Source: Lactifluus volemus
Taxonomy: Eukaryota > Basidiomycota > Agaricomycetes > Russulales > Russulaceae
Direction: 5' to 3'
Length of the DNA: 64,000 nucleotides
Assembly (NCBI GenBank): GCA_022376515.1
Contig: WTXI01000013.1
Location: 558,001-622,000, forward strand
The position numbers were made by a program, and so were the translations under genes. The notes under the pieces were generated by a model that saw nothing but the letters and a program-made list of their open reading frames with translations, had not been told where the DNA came from and did no database searches. Below, piece by piece: positions 22,279 through 33,213 of this stretch (the first letter of the stretch is position 1; each line of letters opens with the position of its first letter).

Positions 22279-24027
22279 TCAACCCGGGGGCACCCTGTGC
22301 TGGTTCCACATATCCGGCAATAGGCGATAGATCTCGATGACGGGACCCCCCGAGTGGCGAATTTTGACCAATAAATCCGACAACGTCTGCGCAGCGGCAA
22401 TGCTAGCATCATCCTCGAGGACCTCGATGAATATCCAGGCCAAGATGGCCATTTCCTCGACCAATTGTTCCGCACCGCATCTTATTGCTTCCGTCACTTC
22501 TGAAACGAGTGCACTTGATATCCAGAGTGTCTTCATACCGTGGAAGTGCATGATCATTTCTCTCCACAGCTCGTGGTCAACCTGCCCGTGCCATTCGACT
22601 GGCAACTGATTTTGGTGGTATTTGATGAACAGATCCTCCATGTTCGCAAAGTTTGGTCGAAGCGCGCTACAAATCTGAGCCACTGATGCAACCTGAAAGT
22701 CAAAATGATGGCAAGGAAGCACGATGACCAGCTTCTCTCCTGCGGAGGATGGAAAGGCGAGGCCGGCAGAGATTATGGCTCCGTTTGGGCGGAAGTGGAT
22801 CTGGATTCCGTCGAATCCAAATCGTTTTGTCCGTCTGAGAAATGTGGAAACACGTGGAAGCGCGTATGTGAGCTGGTGGAAAAGAATGAAATGGATCTCG
22901 TGGACCCGCGGGGTGTCTAATCGGGTAACGAGGGCTTCTAGGTATGCGCAGACACCGCGAAAGCAGAACAATCTGAGATTGGAAAGCACCACGTGATTGA
23001 ACTGAACAAGGGCAGCTTTCTTCTTGCCCTTTCTGCCCCTACCATGCGAGGACAAAAGTCCAATGTTGAGGTATTGTAGTTGGGGCATATTGCCGAGATG
23101 CCCAAGCAGCACTTCTGGAGGAAGGAACGACGAGTCCGGGATGCCGTCGAGGACGAATGTGGTGAGGTGAGCCGGAAAAAGCAGGAGTGATGGTAGAGAT
23201 GGGGGGAACAACCCGATCATCGAGAACTCGCGCAGACGCGGTGAGTTGCCCGCGAGGAACGTACTAGGGAGCACGAGGCCTGATTTCCGGTTTCCAGTGT
23301 CGAAGTTGATGCGTTCTATGCCCGTACAGCTGATCGGCGGGTCCAACGATGCCGCGGCAATCGAACGCCAGGTAGAGAGTGGCGCGGATATTTGAAGGCA
23401 GCAAATGCGCTCCAAGTGCTGAAGTAGAATCAGGATGTTATCCTCATCCTCCCCTGAGCGCGGTGAGGACTGATTGAGCTGGTAGTGGAGATGTATCGAT
23501 GAGAGCCGCCAACGCCTGAGAAGGCTTGCGACTGAATCCCCAGGTCGGTGTGAGACGTTCATGAGGAACTGATCGGAGCTGTCGCTACCAAAGCGGAGCT
23601 CGCCAAGGAAATGATTCGGCGAGGAGCGGATGACGGCGTTCCATTTCTGACTTACAAGTGCTAATGTCAACCACCAAAATTTGTGTCCACCTGGCTCGGA
23701 GAAGACGTCTTCGCCGTAAAACGTAAAGATATCGAAAAGGATGTTATCAGGGAGCCGATATATGGCAGCGGTTGACATTCGAAACCCGCTAGTGCCAGCG
23801 CGAACACCTAGGGGGTGGAGTTTCAACGCTGTCTCAGACTGAGGCTGAGGATACTACGCACGTCGCACAGATTTACTTTGACTCGGCCTTGGGATCGGGG
23901 ATCTTCGGCTCCTTTTATGTTTAGAATATGCACTGTACATTGAACTCAGGTTACCATCGGACCTATAACCACCATCGGATCTATTGCCACCACCGTCAGA
24001 CGTATAACCACCATCGGAAGCAGACAT
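22279..24027 (-). CDS. F-box protein with LRR-like C-terminal region, copy 1 (intact)
   Basis: Likely substrate adaptor of an SCF ubiquitin ligase. Exon 1 (24027-23862) encodes a repetitive acidic N-terminus (MSASDGGYTSDGGGNRSDGG). A very short intron with a GTGCGT donor and CAG acceptor (23829-23861, 33 nt) joins it to 23828-22279; total 571 aa. If the intron is not real, translation would start at the ATG at 23778. The F-box reads YRLPDNILFDIFTFYGED...FWWLTLALVSQKWNAVI. The rest is long, with hydrophobic strand/helix periodicity typical of basidiomycete F-box proteins and a conserved tail (SVAQICSALRPNFANMEDLFIKY). Decayed relatives occur at 54.96-55.13, 56.1-57.7 and 60.96-62.2 kb, with the acidic N-terminal exon retained in the second. 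Confidence 0.75.
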
Positions 24028-24739
24028 AACCAAAAAAGTTAGGAGTAAAGGTGGTAGGTTGGTTGTTGTTGCAAAGCAACTATGGGGGCGCACTTGCAAA
24101 ATTGCGTGTCGAATGAGTATTGCCGCAAAGGTTCGGTCCGCTGGCATTGGCAACCGATCTGCCGAACCGAACCGAGTCACCGGGGTGGTCCTACTGTCGT
24201 CCCTGTCCTCCATGTCACCTCAAGCTACTCAAGTCTCAAGCGAATCATGGCACTCTGATGCGTATGCAGTCAACTCTCTCATAAGTCATAACCCATGGTG
24301 ATTAGGGAACACTTGCTATGGGTTATGAGGGATTATAGGGTATCAGAGCAGGCAATAAGTGACTTTTCTGACTTTGGTAGCTATGAGTTATGAGTGTACA
24401 ATTATGTCTGTCTGGGATGTCAAGGCAATGAAGAGTTCACCGGTCTTAACATCCCTTGTGCGCTCTTCACAGTCCCAGAGTCAAGAAAGATCCGCTAGTC
24501 GTTTTCTTCATCTGACACTCCCATGAACGGGCTATTTCAAGTTAAGCCCCGTCTCGGAAAATGTGATTTGTCGCGCGTACTTACTACTGTAGTAGGTAAC
24601 ATTCAAGATTCGAGTTCGTTCGGTTCTCCAATATCGAGTTGACATGTTGACGTCGCGATTCTGCCGGTGATCAGCGTGCCAGGCGCCAGTTCATAGGCAA
24701 ATACTCAAACAAGAGGATATTTAGTATCCGAGAGATAAC

Positions 24740-25172
24740 GTTGTTCAGAACAAAAGCCACAAACCCTTCCTCCGTGAGTAGTCCCGGCTCGGAAACTGAC
24801 ATCCTCCTGGTCTCGTCCAACAAGTCCCGAAGCTCCTTCACGTTCTGCGGCCGTAATTCGCCTTCCTGTCCCTCCTGTCCCTCCTCATAGTCCTCAGGCT
24901 CACCCTCTCCTTCACCCTCCCCCTCGTCGCTGTCAGGCGGCAGGTCCCGGAGCAACGCGCCCGTGCCACATCGAGACGTACACCCTCGGCAGTGCAGTGC
25001 GCCTCCCAGCGCTGTACCCCTCCTCTTCGGGCCCAATCTGTCGCTCCAATCCCGCGAGCAGCGTGCGATTCAACACGCGCACGACATTCAGAGCGGGGAA
25101 CAACTTTCGCGTGGTTTGAGAAAAGGTGAGATCATTCGTGCGCTGCAACAGCATCGTCGCGACTTCGGGTAG
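24740..25172 (-). pseudogene. 3' fragment of an F-box gene paralogous to the one at 36153-37804
   Basis: Translates in patches to MLLQRTNDLTFSQ, FPAL..VRVLNRTLLAGLERQ, an acidic GEGEGEGEPEDYEEGQEG stretch and ELRPQNVKELRDLLDETRRM, closely matching the C-terminus of the intact gene. Frameshifts are present and the upstream part is cut off abruptly at 25172, where repeat R1 sequence begins. The other edge is cut by the chitinase/F-box block. Confidence 0.75.
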
Positions 25173-28100
25173 CCCGGCCTTAGATTGGGCCTTCTATGGC
25201 GCCGATGACGCCGTGTGTCGTTTCCCTGCTCAGAGACAAGGCGCACGATGGCCGACTCACCGCCCTCACCAGCACAGCGTTTTGTGCAAACGATAAATTC
25301 AATCCTCACCTTGTTCCTGAACCCGCATCCATTATTCGCAATCCTGCTCAAGGCTGAAATTTTTGGTTTTATTTGAGAAGCTATATTTCAGCGACAACGT
25401 GAAGGCCACACTGAAAGGGCTTCATGCGAGATGGCAGGTTGCTCGGTTTGAAGCGCATCTTATCAATACTTGGGGACGCGACTTGCTTTGCGGCTCGGGG
25501 AGTACGCCGTCTTATCCTTGACATTTTGCAACGAGCTAATGGAGCCCTTAGTATGCTGGACTTTATAACCTTCGAAACGAGTACGTGCTCCTCTCACAAT
25601 CTTTTAATCTCCCCAACCTGTGCTACAAGGTCATACCCAATGAGAGAGACGTGGAAGCCAGCAGTGTCCAGTTCATCACAGAGAAGCATCCGAACAAGAC
25701 AGGGATAATCTATTGCATTGCTCGCAATAAAACTGAGGTGGCCATGAAGCTGAGAGCGCAACCTCTCGATGCCAGACATTTCAACGCCGGGATAGCCGAC
25801 TCGGACGCAGATAGAATGCGTATTCCACAGTTGTGGCAGAGCGACGTTTGCGAGGTCATAATGCATCGCGTTCGCCATGGGCGTCGATAAAGCGGACGGT
25901 TAGCATGGTTTCTTCAGAGATGCTGCTCAACTTAGCTCTCTACAGAGCGCTGTGCCCGAAAGCGTGTTGGAGCGTAAATACCGCTTTGGGAGGAGATGTT
26001 AGATGCCGAAGGACGGAGACGGAAGGTCAGAAGGGCCCGAGAAAGGACATGCCATCGTCACAGGCGACCTGAGGGCAACACGGCGAGGATTACGACGCTC
26101 CCTGTTGGGGGCGATCGCACGAGCCGTTTTACTATACCCTTTCATGTTTGGACTGACTTATACCCTTTTAAAATAACTCTAAGTAGTTTTGAGGTGTCCC
26201 CTCGAGTTTCACGAGGCCGCAGCCTCAGTCGTGCCCGATCATTATCCCAGGTGTCTGACTCGTTTTCGACTTATGTCTTATGCGTTTCATTTCTTATTGA
26301 TCTAATGTTGTGATTAGTAACTAGGAAATTAGCTACTACGGGCTCTAGTCAAATAGTTCTAATGTAAATCAACAACTTGAAGCATGAAGAGATAGATGAC
26401 TTTCAGAAGGACTGCAAGAGGAAAGCTGTGCACACCGTTACCCATCAACGAGATTGACTGCTACTGCTGAATCGCTTCACCGAAAGATTTGATTCTGCTT
26501 GTTGTAACCGCACGTGCGATAATTGCGCCTCGACGGATGAGATCGCAGAGGTCGATCACACTACTTCCGCCATCCAATTTGTAAAAATGATTCAAGAATT
26601 AGACAGCGAGTGCATGAACATTACCGGCGCGCTCAGCGCCCATGCATTTCGTGGTACATCAATGCAAGGCATGAGGAAATTTTTCAAAACCGGTGAGTCA
26701 CGGATCACTTCGGTAAAGCGCCTATTCGATCACATGATCGCTCGCGAGATTTTATAATTTTTATTCACCAAGCTCGAAGGATCGATCAGACGTTCCATAT
26801 GCATATCTGCTCGATACCCTGTGCTACCACTGACTGATAGGGCGCCTCACAGCTGGGGACCAATTTCTTGAAAACCAGCCATCCTTCTTTTTGAAGATTC
26901 GCTCTGTCGCCCTCGGCTGTTTTTTCGCCCATCAGAAGGGTGTGCGGCAACCGATCCACCATGTACTTCCTGCATATTCCTAAAGCCCATTCCCGTTTTT
27001 ACCGTAACTCCGCTCATAATATTGGTCGTGACTACTCAGATTGAAGACATAGCCTGTGCTCTACTTGTAGATGCGCCATTGCCGGATTATGGACTTCAGC
27101 ATGGGCTCCTCGCCAGCGATCCTCATTTCGCTGTCCTCCCCTCGTTTGTCTGCTTCTCACTTTCGTAGACACGCACCATCGCGCGCCATGACAAGTGCAT
27201 GGAATCACCCAATCCCGATATTGGCCTCCTCACTCACGGTGCGGCCAGCTGGGTCTTTGTGTGTCTGTGTCTGCTGCATTTTTACTCAAATTCCTTCCCC
27301 CCCCAAAAGGCTCAAAAAGATGGACAATGTGCCCGGGCCAACGCTAGGACATACGAGGATGGTGGTATCGAACTTGCCGAGAGGACGCCCGGACTCAGAG
27401 CATTGGGCCCAAAAGCATCGATGTCCACGCGACCCTACCAGTGACGAACCTTTCTATCAGACCACCCTTTGGTCAGCCGTATGGCCTGTCGTCTATGTCG
27501 AGGAGGGTGTAGTCCTCTTTCTCGAGACCGAACCAGGCTACGACCTGCTTTGCTAATTCCTTAGTCTGGGCAGCGTAGTGACGGTGGTTTGTCTTGTTGG
27601 GACTACCATCGCTATTGTAGGTCGAAGCAAGAACGACGATGTTGTGACCACCACAGAACGGATCTTTAAATATTGCGGCTGGACGAAGGTAAACATCCGG
27701 GCCATGGCCAGGTGCTTTGTTGGTGGAGGAACCATCGAAGTCCCAATTGGGGAGCTGGGAGAGTTCAGTGATCTTGTGGGTGATCGTCTGAGTGGAGATG
27801 GTTCGTCTTCAACAAAAAGGGGAGACCATCACGGTAAATACAAAGACGCCTACCCCTGTTCTTTGAATGAAGCGCTACCATCAATCCACACGTCTAGGAG
27901 ACAAGATAAGGGGAGGGTTCGAGGGAAAACAGGGCAGCAGTACGTACATTCGGCCTGAATGCTGTCGCCCTGATCCAATGCGAGAAAAGGAGTATTGAAG
28001 GTCTGGGTTCACTTACTCTTACACCTCCTCCTCGTCACCTCATTCAGAACCGGAAGGAGGCAGCGGACGGCGGTGTTGTTCTTCCCTCCGGTAAGGGTCC

Positions 28101-28660
28101 AGCCCCCCCCTGCGTCTCGTACACATAGTGAATTGACAAGGCGTGCTAACACAACCAAAGCCTGGTATTACAGGCGCATCTCCACTTTCCGAAGACGGTA
28201 TCGTCGACGTCCACGTTCGGCGTCGGCCAGAGTCCTTCCGAGGGTAGAAAATATTCTCATTATGCCCCCGCCCCGGCTGCAACGAGAAAATATGCAGCAC
28301 TAGCAGCGGGAGCGGTCTCGCGGCGGTCGGACCACGTTTGAATCACAACAATGTTATTTTTTTTTCTGTTGTTGTCCTGCCTTCTCTGCCCACGCAAATT
28401 GCATCGGAAATGAGATAGCAGACGGTCAGCCAGGGCCTTATCTGGAGTCGTCAGCTGGGTTTTGGACCTATCGAGAGGCACTGGTCCAGATATGCGCGCG
28501 CAACCGACTTTCTGGCTCATTTTGTTTCCAAGTTCTCAGTGTTTCGACTTGGCCTTTTTCTCGTGATTTATTTCTCAGGCTGTATTAACGGATCAACATC
28601 TAATTCAGGGGACTGTGTGTTAAATCGGGGGTTGTGATACACTCTGACCGGTGACAATGA
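25173..28660 (+). repeat. dispersed repeat R1, expanded copy
   Basis: Starts with CCTTAGATTGGGCCTTCTATGG, matching 10771, and follows the same landmark order as the 10.76 kb copy, but with about 1.5 kb of extra sequence (about 25330-26900) that has no match there. Landmarks recur at 26917 (CTGTTTTTTCGCCC), 27045, 27409, 28070, 28195, 28420 and 28600. No coding domain seen. Confidence 0.55.
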
Positions 28661-29101
28661 AACGTGCGGTTGCGTCTCAGTCTGGCGGACTCTCGTGTTT
28701 GAACATTTACCATTTACGTTGCGTTCAGGACGCTCAGCGATTAAATTATGACAGATACACCCTCGATATGCTGCGCAACTACTCGTCCGCATTCTCAATC
28801 CACGTAAACCCTTGATGGTTCCTGCAATCGAGAAAAAATATGCGTGCCAACGTTGTCGTTGGCCACCTTGTTTCGGACTGATCCATCGAGATTTTATGAT
28901 CATTGGAAAGTGACACTGAGCATTTTACATTGTCGTCCAATTCAGTCGGCAAAATGTATTACATCGTAAAATGCCTATAGTGTATGCATGAGGGACAAGG
29001 CGTTGCTAGTAACTCTAGCATATAAACGCTCTCCTGATGGCCTAGTTGACCTATTGCCCTCTCCTCGAATTTTGTTTTCTCTGATTCTTCACATTCGGCT
29101 C

Positions 29102-29574
29102 ATGCAATTTACTCCACTCCTTACCACATTTCTACTGGCCCTGGGTCATGCTTGCAAGTCATCCTCTGATCTCGGCGTCAACAGATGCTGATGAGATACG
29201 ATCTTTTTAGCGCTCCTGACTTCTGCTACTCACTTGGGTCGAGGCGTCGGCCATGAGGCTCGGAGCCCCACTGGCATGCTCGTAGACAGGTGGTGCGAAA
29301 CTGGATACTGCAGGGAACAGGTGCGATACTTCTCTTTAACAACAACAATATGAATACTTACCGTTTTATTGAGACCGGGGCTCCCTCTCCAACGGCATCT
29401 GTAGCATTGTCCGCTGGCAATACTTCTGAATCCTATTCGACGGCCGAGTCCAGTCCGATCCCAACAGCAGAATCCTCACGTAATACCAATGCTGGCGTAA
29501 CTCTTGCTCCTCGTGACATCCTACACTGTGCGCTGTTGTATGGTGGAATTGTGACCACCCTTACTATGTTGTAA
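29102..29574 (+). CDS. small secreted Ser/Thr-rich protein with hydrophobic C-terminus
   Basis: Three exons give an in-phase 117-aa product: 29102-29144, 29211-29320, 29374-29574. The first junction creates a convincing signal peptide (MQFTPLLTTFLLALALLTSA); its donor (GTCATG) is weak, so this is the least certain step. The mature part has a small Cys motif (DRWCETGYCREQ), a Ser/Thr/Pro/Ala-rich middle and a hydrophobic tail (ILHCALLYGGIVTTLTML) that could be a GPI-attachment signal or a membrane segment. No known family was recognised. A truncated paralogue lies at 32004-32449. A secreted effector or cell-wall protein is a possibility only. Confidence 0.5.
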
Positions 29575-29582
29575 GCTGGACT

Positions 29583-29800
29583 GTTGAGATCGGGATCTCG
29601 ACGCGACGACAATCGCGATATGTATACCACTTTTGACTCTGACTGATTGGTACTTTGGCTAGCTACATTAGTATAGCATTCTCACATTCTCTGTCCCACA
29701 TTCTTTTTTTTTTTTTTCGTACACTGGTTTGTCTGGCCATTGGAGCCATATATGTTGAGATCGGGATCGCGACGACAATCGCGATATACCGTATTTGGTT
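29583..29800 (+). repeat. short tandem duplication downstream of the small secreted protein
   Basis: GTTGAGATCGGGATC and ACGACAATCGCGATAT occur at 29583-29618 and again at 29756-29786, followed both times by related TTTGGCTAG/TTAGGCTAG sequence. A third relative sits at 32399-32440 after the paralogue. Confidence 0.55.
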
Positions 29801-31380
29801 TGGACTATTTCGTACTTAGGCTAGTTAGGACATTACCTGTCATTTTAACCGGTCCTATCGAGCCTTCGCCGGTTAAAATTCAACTCGGCATTTCGTATTT
29901 TCCCCGTGACGAATACAGTAGTAGTCCATCCCCGTACAGTAGTCATATCTTCTGTGTTTTAAAAGTTGTCCCACCCTGCCATCACTCCGCAGCTGTGCCA
30001 CATCCCTGTTGGCGTGGGAAATTCAGGCACGTTCGGGAACTATTCATCTCGACGCCCGCATCTAAGCTGTCTCTCTCAACACCGCCCTGCTGCGGCGCCA
30101 TCGTTTCAGCGCGCCCCCACCCGCCACGGCGCAGGCTCAGGCGGGGCACGTGGGATAATCAAGTCTCAACATGAAGTCATGACCATTATTTCGAGACAAA
30201 GGCGGATGTATAGATAAAGTAAATGTACATGTCTCTATGAAATAATTAGTGTGAGTGTGTAGGGGATCAGGGGGGAAACACGTTTGGGGGGATGTGTGGG
30301 CAGGGGCCTGGGCACCGAGACAATACTGCAAGTGCCCGATCACGCTCATTTGCTGCAGTGAAGAGCGCATCGGGTTTAGCGCGTTTACCCGATCGTTCCC
30401 CTCCAGAATACTGTATCTTGATAAAAGATGAAGCAGTCGCCGCTTGCCCTTGGCGACACCGACGCTCCTCGGGCAACCGCTTGCACTTTGGCGCCCCGAC
30501 ACCCAGGCCCAGGTGTCACTTCCGAAGTGGATTCAATTATAATCTCGTTCATTGTTAACTAACACATGACTTATAGGGTGTGTCACCTGCCGTTTGAAAA
30601 CTCACTAGCCAGCAATACAATTGCAGCTCAAGATCCTGCTTTATTTCTACTTGGAATATGTTTATATGGTACTGTACATGCTAGAAATCAAAGCCCGTGT
30701 TAATTGAGACTGTGAGTGCTGAGATATTTGAAGATTACGAACCTCTGATAAGCGATATCAGTTCGCTTAGTCATGACTCGACCTCGACCTCGCCCTTCCT
30801 CACCCTCGCTCTCCTCAATGCAATCTCACACCCACTGAGGTTCATCAATGAGTGCTTGCTGCTCTGGCACGAGTCAGCAAAGGTTCCTCGGCACGTTGAG
30901 TACAAGCACGGACTGGTGAACAATGCTTGATTTCAATACAAAAGTATGCCCTCTTATCTGGCCGCTGATTTCAGTCTTTTCCTATTGAAGCTCAATTCTC
31001 AAGTTTGTGGATGGTTTTGTGGGTCTCCGGAGATGCTGGATGCCGGGGGCGGAGTGGAATGACCCCGCGAGGTTGGAGGAACCTGAAGAAGGGGTCGCTA
31101 TCGTCATTGGCAACCAGGCATGGATCACGGACGCTCCCCGTTGGGGGTGGACGCCCAGGCAGTTTACTATACAATCTCGTGTTTCTAATCGACTAACACT
31201 CTTTTTTAGGTAGTTCCAGTAAATTTTTCGAGGCCCCCCTCGCATTTTACAAGGTTGTAGCATCACCCGAAGTTCGAATGCGGGGTCTCCTATCTCGACT
31301 TATGCCAAATTCGTCAGGTCTATCTTTCCCCCCCCTTGAGTATCCTAGTAACTTTCAGAATTTCCTGATGTGGTATGACC
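29800..31380. other. non-coding region, no gene supported
   Basis: Only short overlapping open frames with no motif. Around 31080-31260 a few strings resemble 26040-26230 (for example GACGCTCCC.GTTGGGGG), suggesting decayed copies of another dispersed repeat. Confidence 0.45.
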
Positions 31381-31960
31381 TGATGTAGTATGACAAGCGC
31401 ATCCGAGTTTCCACTTTCCGAAGGCGGTATCGTCGACGTCCACGTTCGGCGTCGGTCAGAGCCATTTCGAGGGTAGAAAATGTCGTCGCCTCCAGCTCCC
31501 GCGTCGGTCGGACCATGTTTGAATTGCAACGACGTTAATTTCTGTTGTTGTCCTGCTTTCTCTGCCCACGCAAATCGCATTGGAAATGAGACAGCAGACG
31601 GTCAGCCAGGGCCCTACCTGGAGCCGTCAGCTGGATCTTGGACCTATCGGGGGCACTGATCCAGATTTATTGGTTCAGTCCCCTGAATTAGATGTTGATC
31701 CGTTGATACGCCTTGTGTTAAATCGGGGGTTGTGATACAGCCCGCTGATCTGGTATTTTTCCGGTGCTTTCCTATTCTCATGTACGTCTGATCCCTTCAA
31801 GTTCTTCCGCCATCTCCTGGAAGCACTGGCAAGGCCTCAATGGCGTTGCCAGGGTCGCCATTTTCAAAAGTAACATCCTTCTGGTGCTTAAGCTTGCAGC
31901 CAGTTTATGTGTCGTATTCTTCCTTATCTGGGGTGAGTGCCTACTTATTTTGCCCGCTGT
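31380..31960 (+). repeat. dispersed repeat R1, partial copy
   Basis: Carries the GTCGACGTCCACGTTCGGCGTCGG, GCAGACGGTCAGCCAGGGC, GTTAAATCGGGGGTTGTGATAC and TTCAAGTTCTTCCGCCATC landmarks in the same order as the 10.76 kb copy. The CAACATCTAATTCAGGGGACT piece is present in inverted orientation (31686-31706). Confidence 0.6.
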
Positions 31961-32003
31961 AGTTGGACCATGCCATTGTGGGGTACATAATGATATTGAA
32001 TTT

Positions 32004-32449
32004 GATGAGATACGATCGTTTTAGCGCTCCTGACTTTTGCTACTCACTTGGGTCTAGGTGTCGGCCATGTGGCTCGGAGCCCCATGCTCCTAGACAGTGG
32101 TGCTATTGAGATTTGAGGCCGGGAAACCCTCTCCAATGGCATCTGTAGCATCGTCCGCTGGAACAACCCCTTCTGCTTCTGCTTCGGCGGCACCTACACA
32201 AGCGGAACCTCAGGGTGACACCACCTCGAAAAGTAGTTCTGAATCCCATTCGACGGCTGAGCCCAGTCCGATCCCAACAGCAGAACCTCCTTCACGTAAA
32301 GCCAATGCGGGCTCGATTCTTGCTCCTCGTGACATTCTACACTGTGCGCTGTTATGTGATGGGATTTTGATCACCCTTACTATGCTGTGGGCTAGGCTGT
32401 TGATATCGGGGTCACGACGCGACGACAATCGCGATATGTATACCACTGT
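32004..32449 (+). pseudogene. truncated paralogue of the small secreted protein
   Basis: Retains the Ser/Thr/Pro-rich middle (PSPMASVASSAGTTP...) and the tail APRDILHCALLCDGILITLTML, but lacks the signal-peptide exon and has lost the Cys-motif frame. Instead of stopping after TLTML it reads on, because the stop codon is changed to TGG, into an element that begins at 32450, giving a chimeric tail. Confidence 0.6.
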
Positions 32450-33132
32450 CAGACCCACTCCTCGGACAGACCCACCTTTCGGTCAGTTACGCAACTGTCA
32501 CACCAACTAATTGAGACTCCATCCCACCAACGCTTCAAGGAGCCCCAAGCCCCATTTATCAGCCCTCACTTGACGTCTGTGCTCGCCGACATGGGCTTCC
32601 ACGTCCCGTGTCACCTTGGCCACCTCGGCGGCCCACCACACTACAGTATATGGGTTCGATGGGTCGGTGCAAAGAACGCATCAACCAAGGTGGCAAGGAC
32701 CAGCATTGACCCACACCATTCTGCTCATTTAAATTCCTACTCCAATCTGCCATTCTATGTTATGGAGATTTTATGTAGAGCTGTAGAGCATACGTTCATA
32801 CCATAAGGCTACAGTAACTAAATACATTCTTGATACCAACCGTGCCATGCGATAGGCACAGCGTGTCATGTCGATGGGCCTGCACCTGTCACCAGCCGTC
32901 AGTTGTGGTTGGGCTCTCAATGTGCCAACCTCCGACCTGACAAATTCGACATGCATGACAAAATGCCAGGTTTGCTCTCCATAGAAAAGCTTATTTCATG
33001 CCACAAAAACACTTAGATTATCACCAGGCAATACATAGAATTGCATGTTCCAAATTTCATGTGAAGCAGGTAGAAAATGAGCGAGATATTTGACATGACC
33101 GAAAGGTGGGTCTGTCCGAAAAGTGGGTCTGA
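32450..33132. mobile_element. MITE-like element with 37-bp terminal inverted repeats
   Basis: The left end (32450-32486) and the reverse complement of the right end (33096-33132) match at 35 of 37 positions. Each end is itself two tandem 18-mers of the form CAGACCCAC..TTTCGG, so the ends carry subterminal direct repeats. The interior has no transposase-like frame. No target-site duplication is evident (left flank ACTG, right flank TACA). A non-autonomous DNA transposon is the best explanation. Confidence 0.65.
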
Positions 33133-33173
33133 TACAGAATCTTGTTCTCGTCCCTTTGGGCCTAGTGTTGCCG

Positions 33174-33213
33174 CGGCTCGGCTTGAAGCCACTGAGTCGA
33201 TCAAGCCGAGCCG
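33174..33213. other. perfect 13-bp inverted repeat (hairpin-forming)
   Basis: CGGCTCGGCTTGA at 33174-33186 is exactly complementary to TCAAGCCGAGCCG at 33201-33213 with a 14-nt loop. It lies 41 bp beyond the MITE-like element in otherwise non-coding sequence. Function unknown. Confidence 0.6.

Larger units (their letters stand above)
19239..24739. mobile_element. 5.5 kb block (chitinase plus F-box gene) inserted between two duplicated genes
   Basis: The left flank (Cys-rich relic, then CTAAT repeats and TTATCGGAGGC) and the right flank (GTTGTTCAGAACAAAAGCC of the F-box fragment) are contiguous at 36120-36190, where the same sequences meet with only about two bases between them. So the block is an insertion relative to that locus. 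A second copy of the left part of the block starts near 58040 with the same boundary string (GTGACTTCGGCAG against GTGACTTTGGCAG here). No transposase or clear terminal repeats are visible; the mechanism is unknown. Confidence 0.6.

Noticed and set aside
24671..25036. Separate small acidic protein gene on the minus strand
   Set aside because: Alignment with the intact F-box gene shows it is a frameshifted C-terminal fragment.
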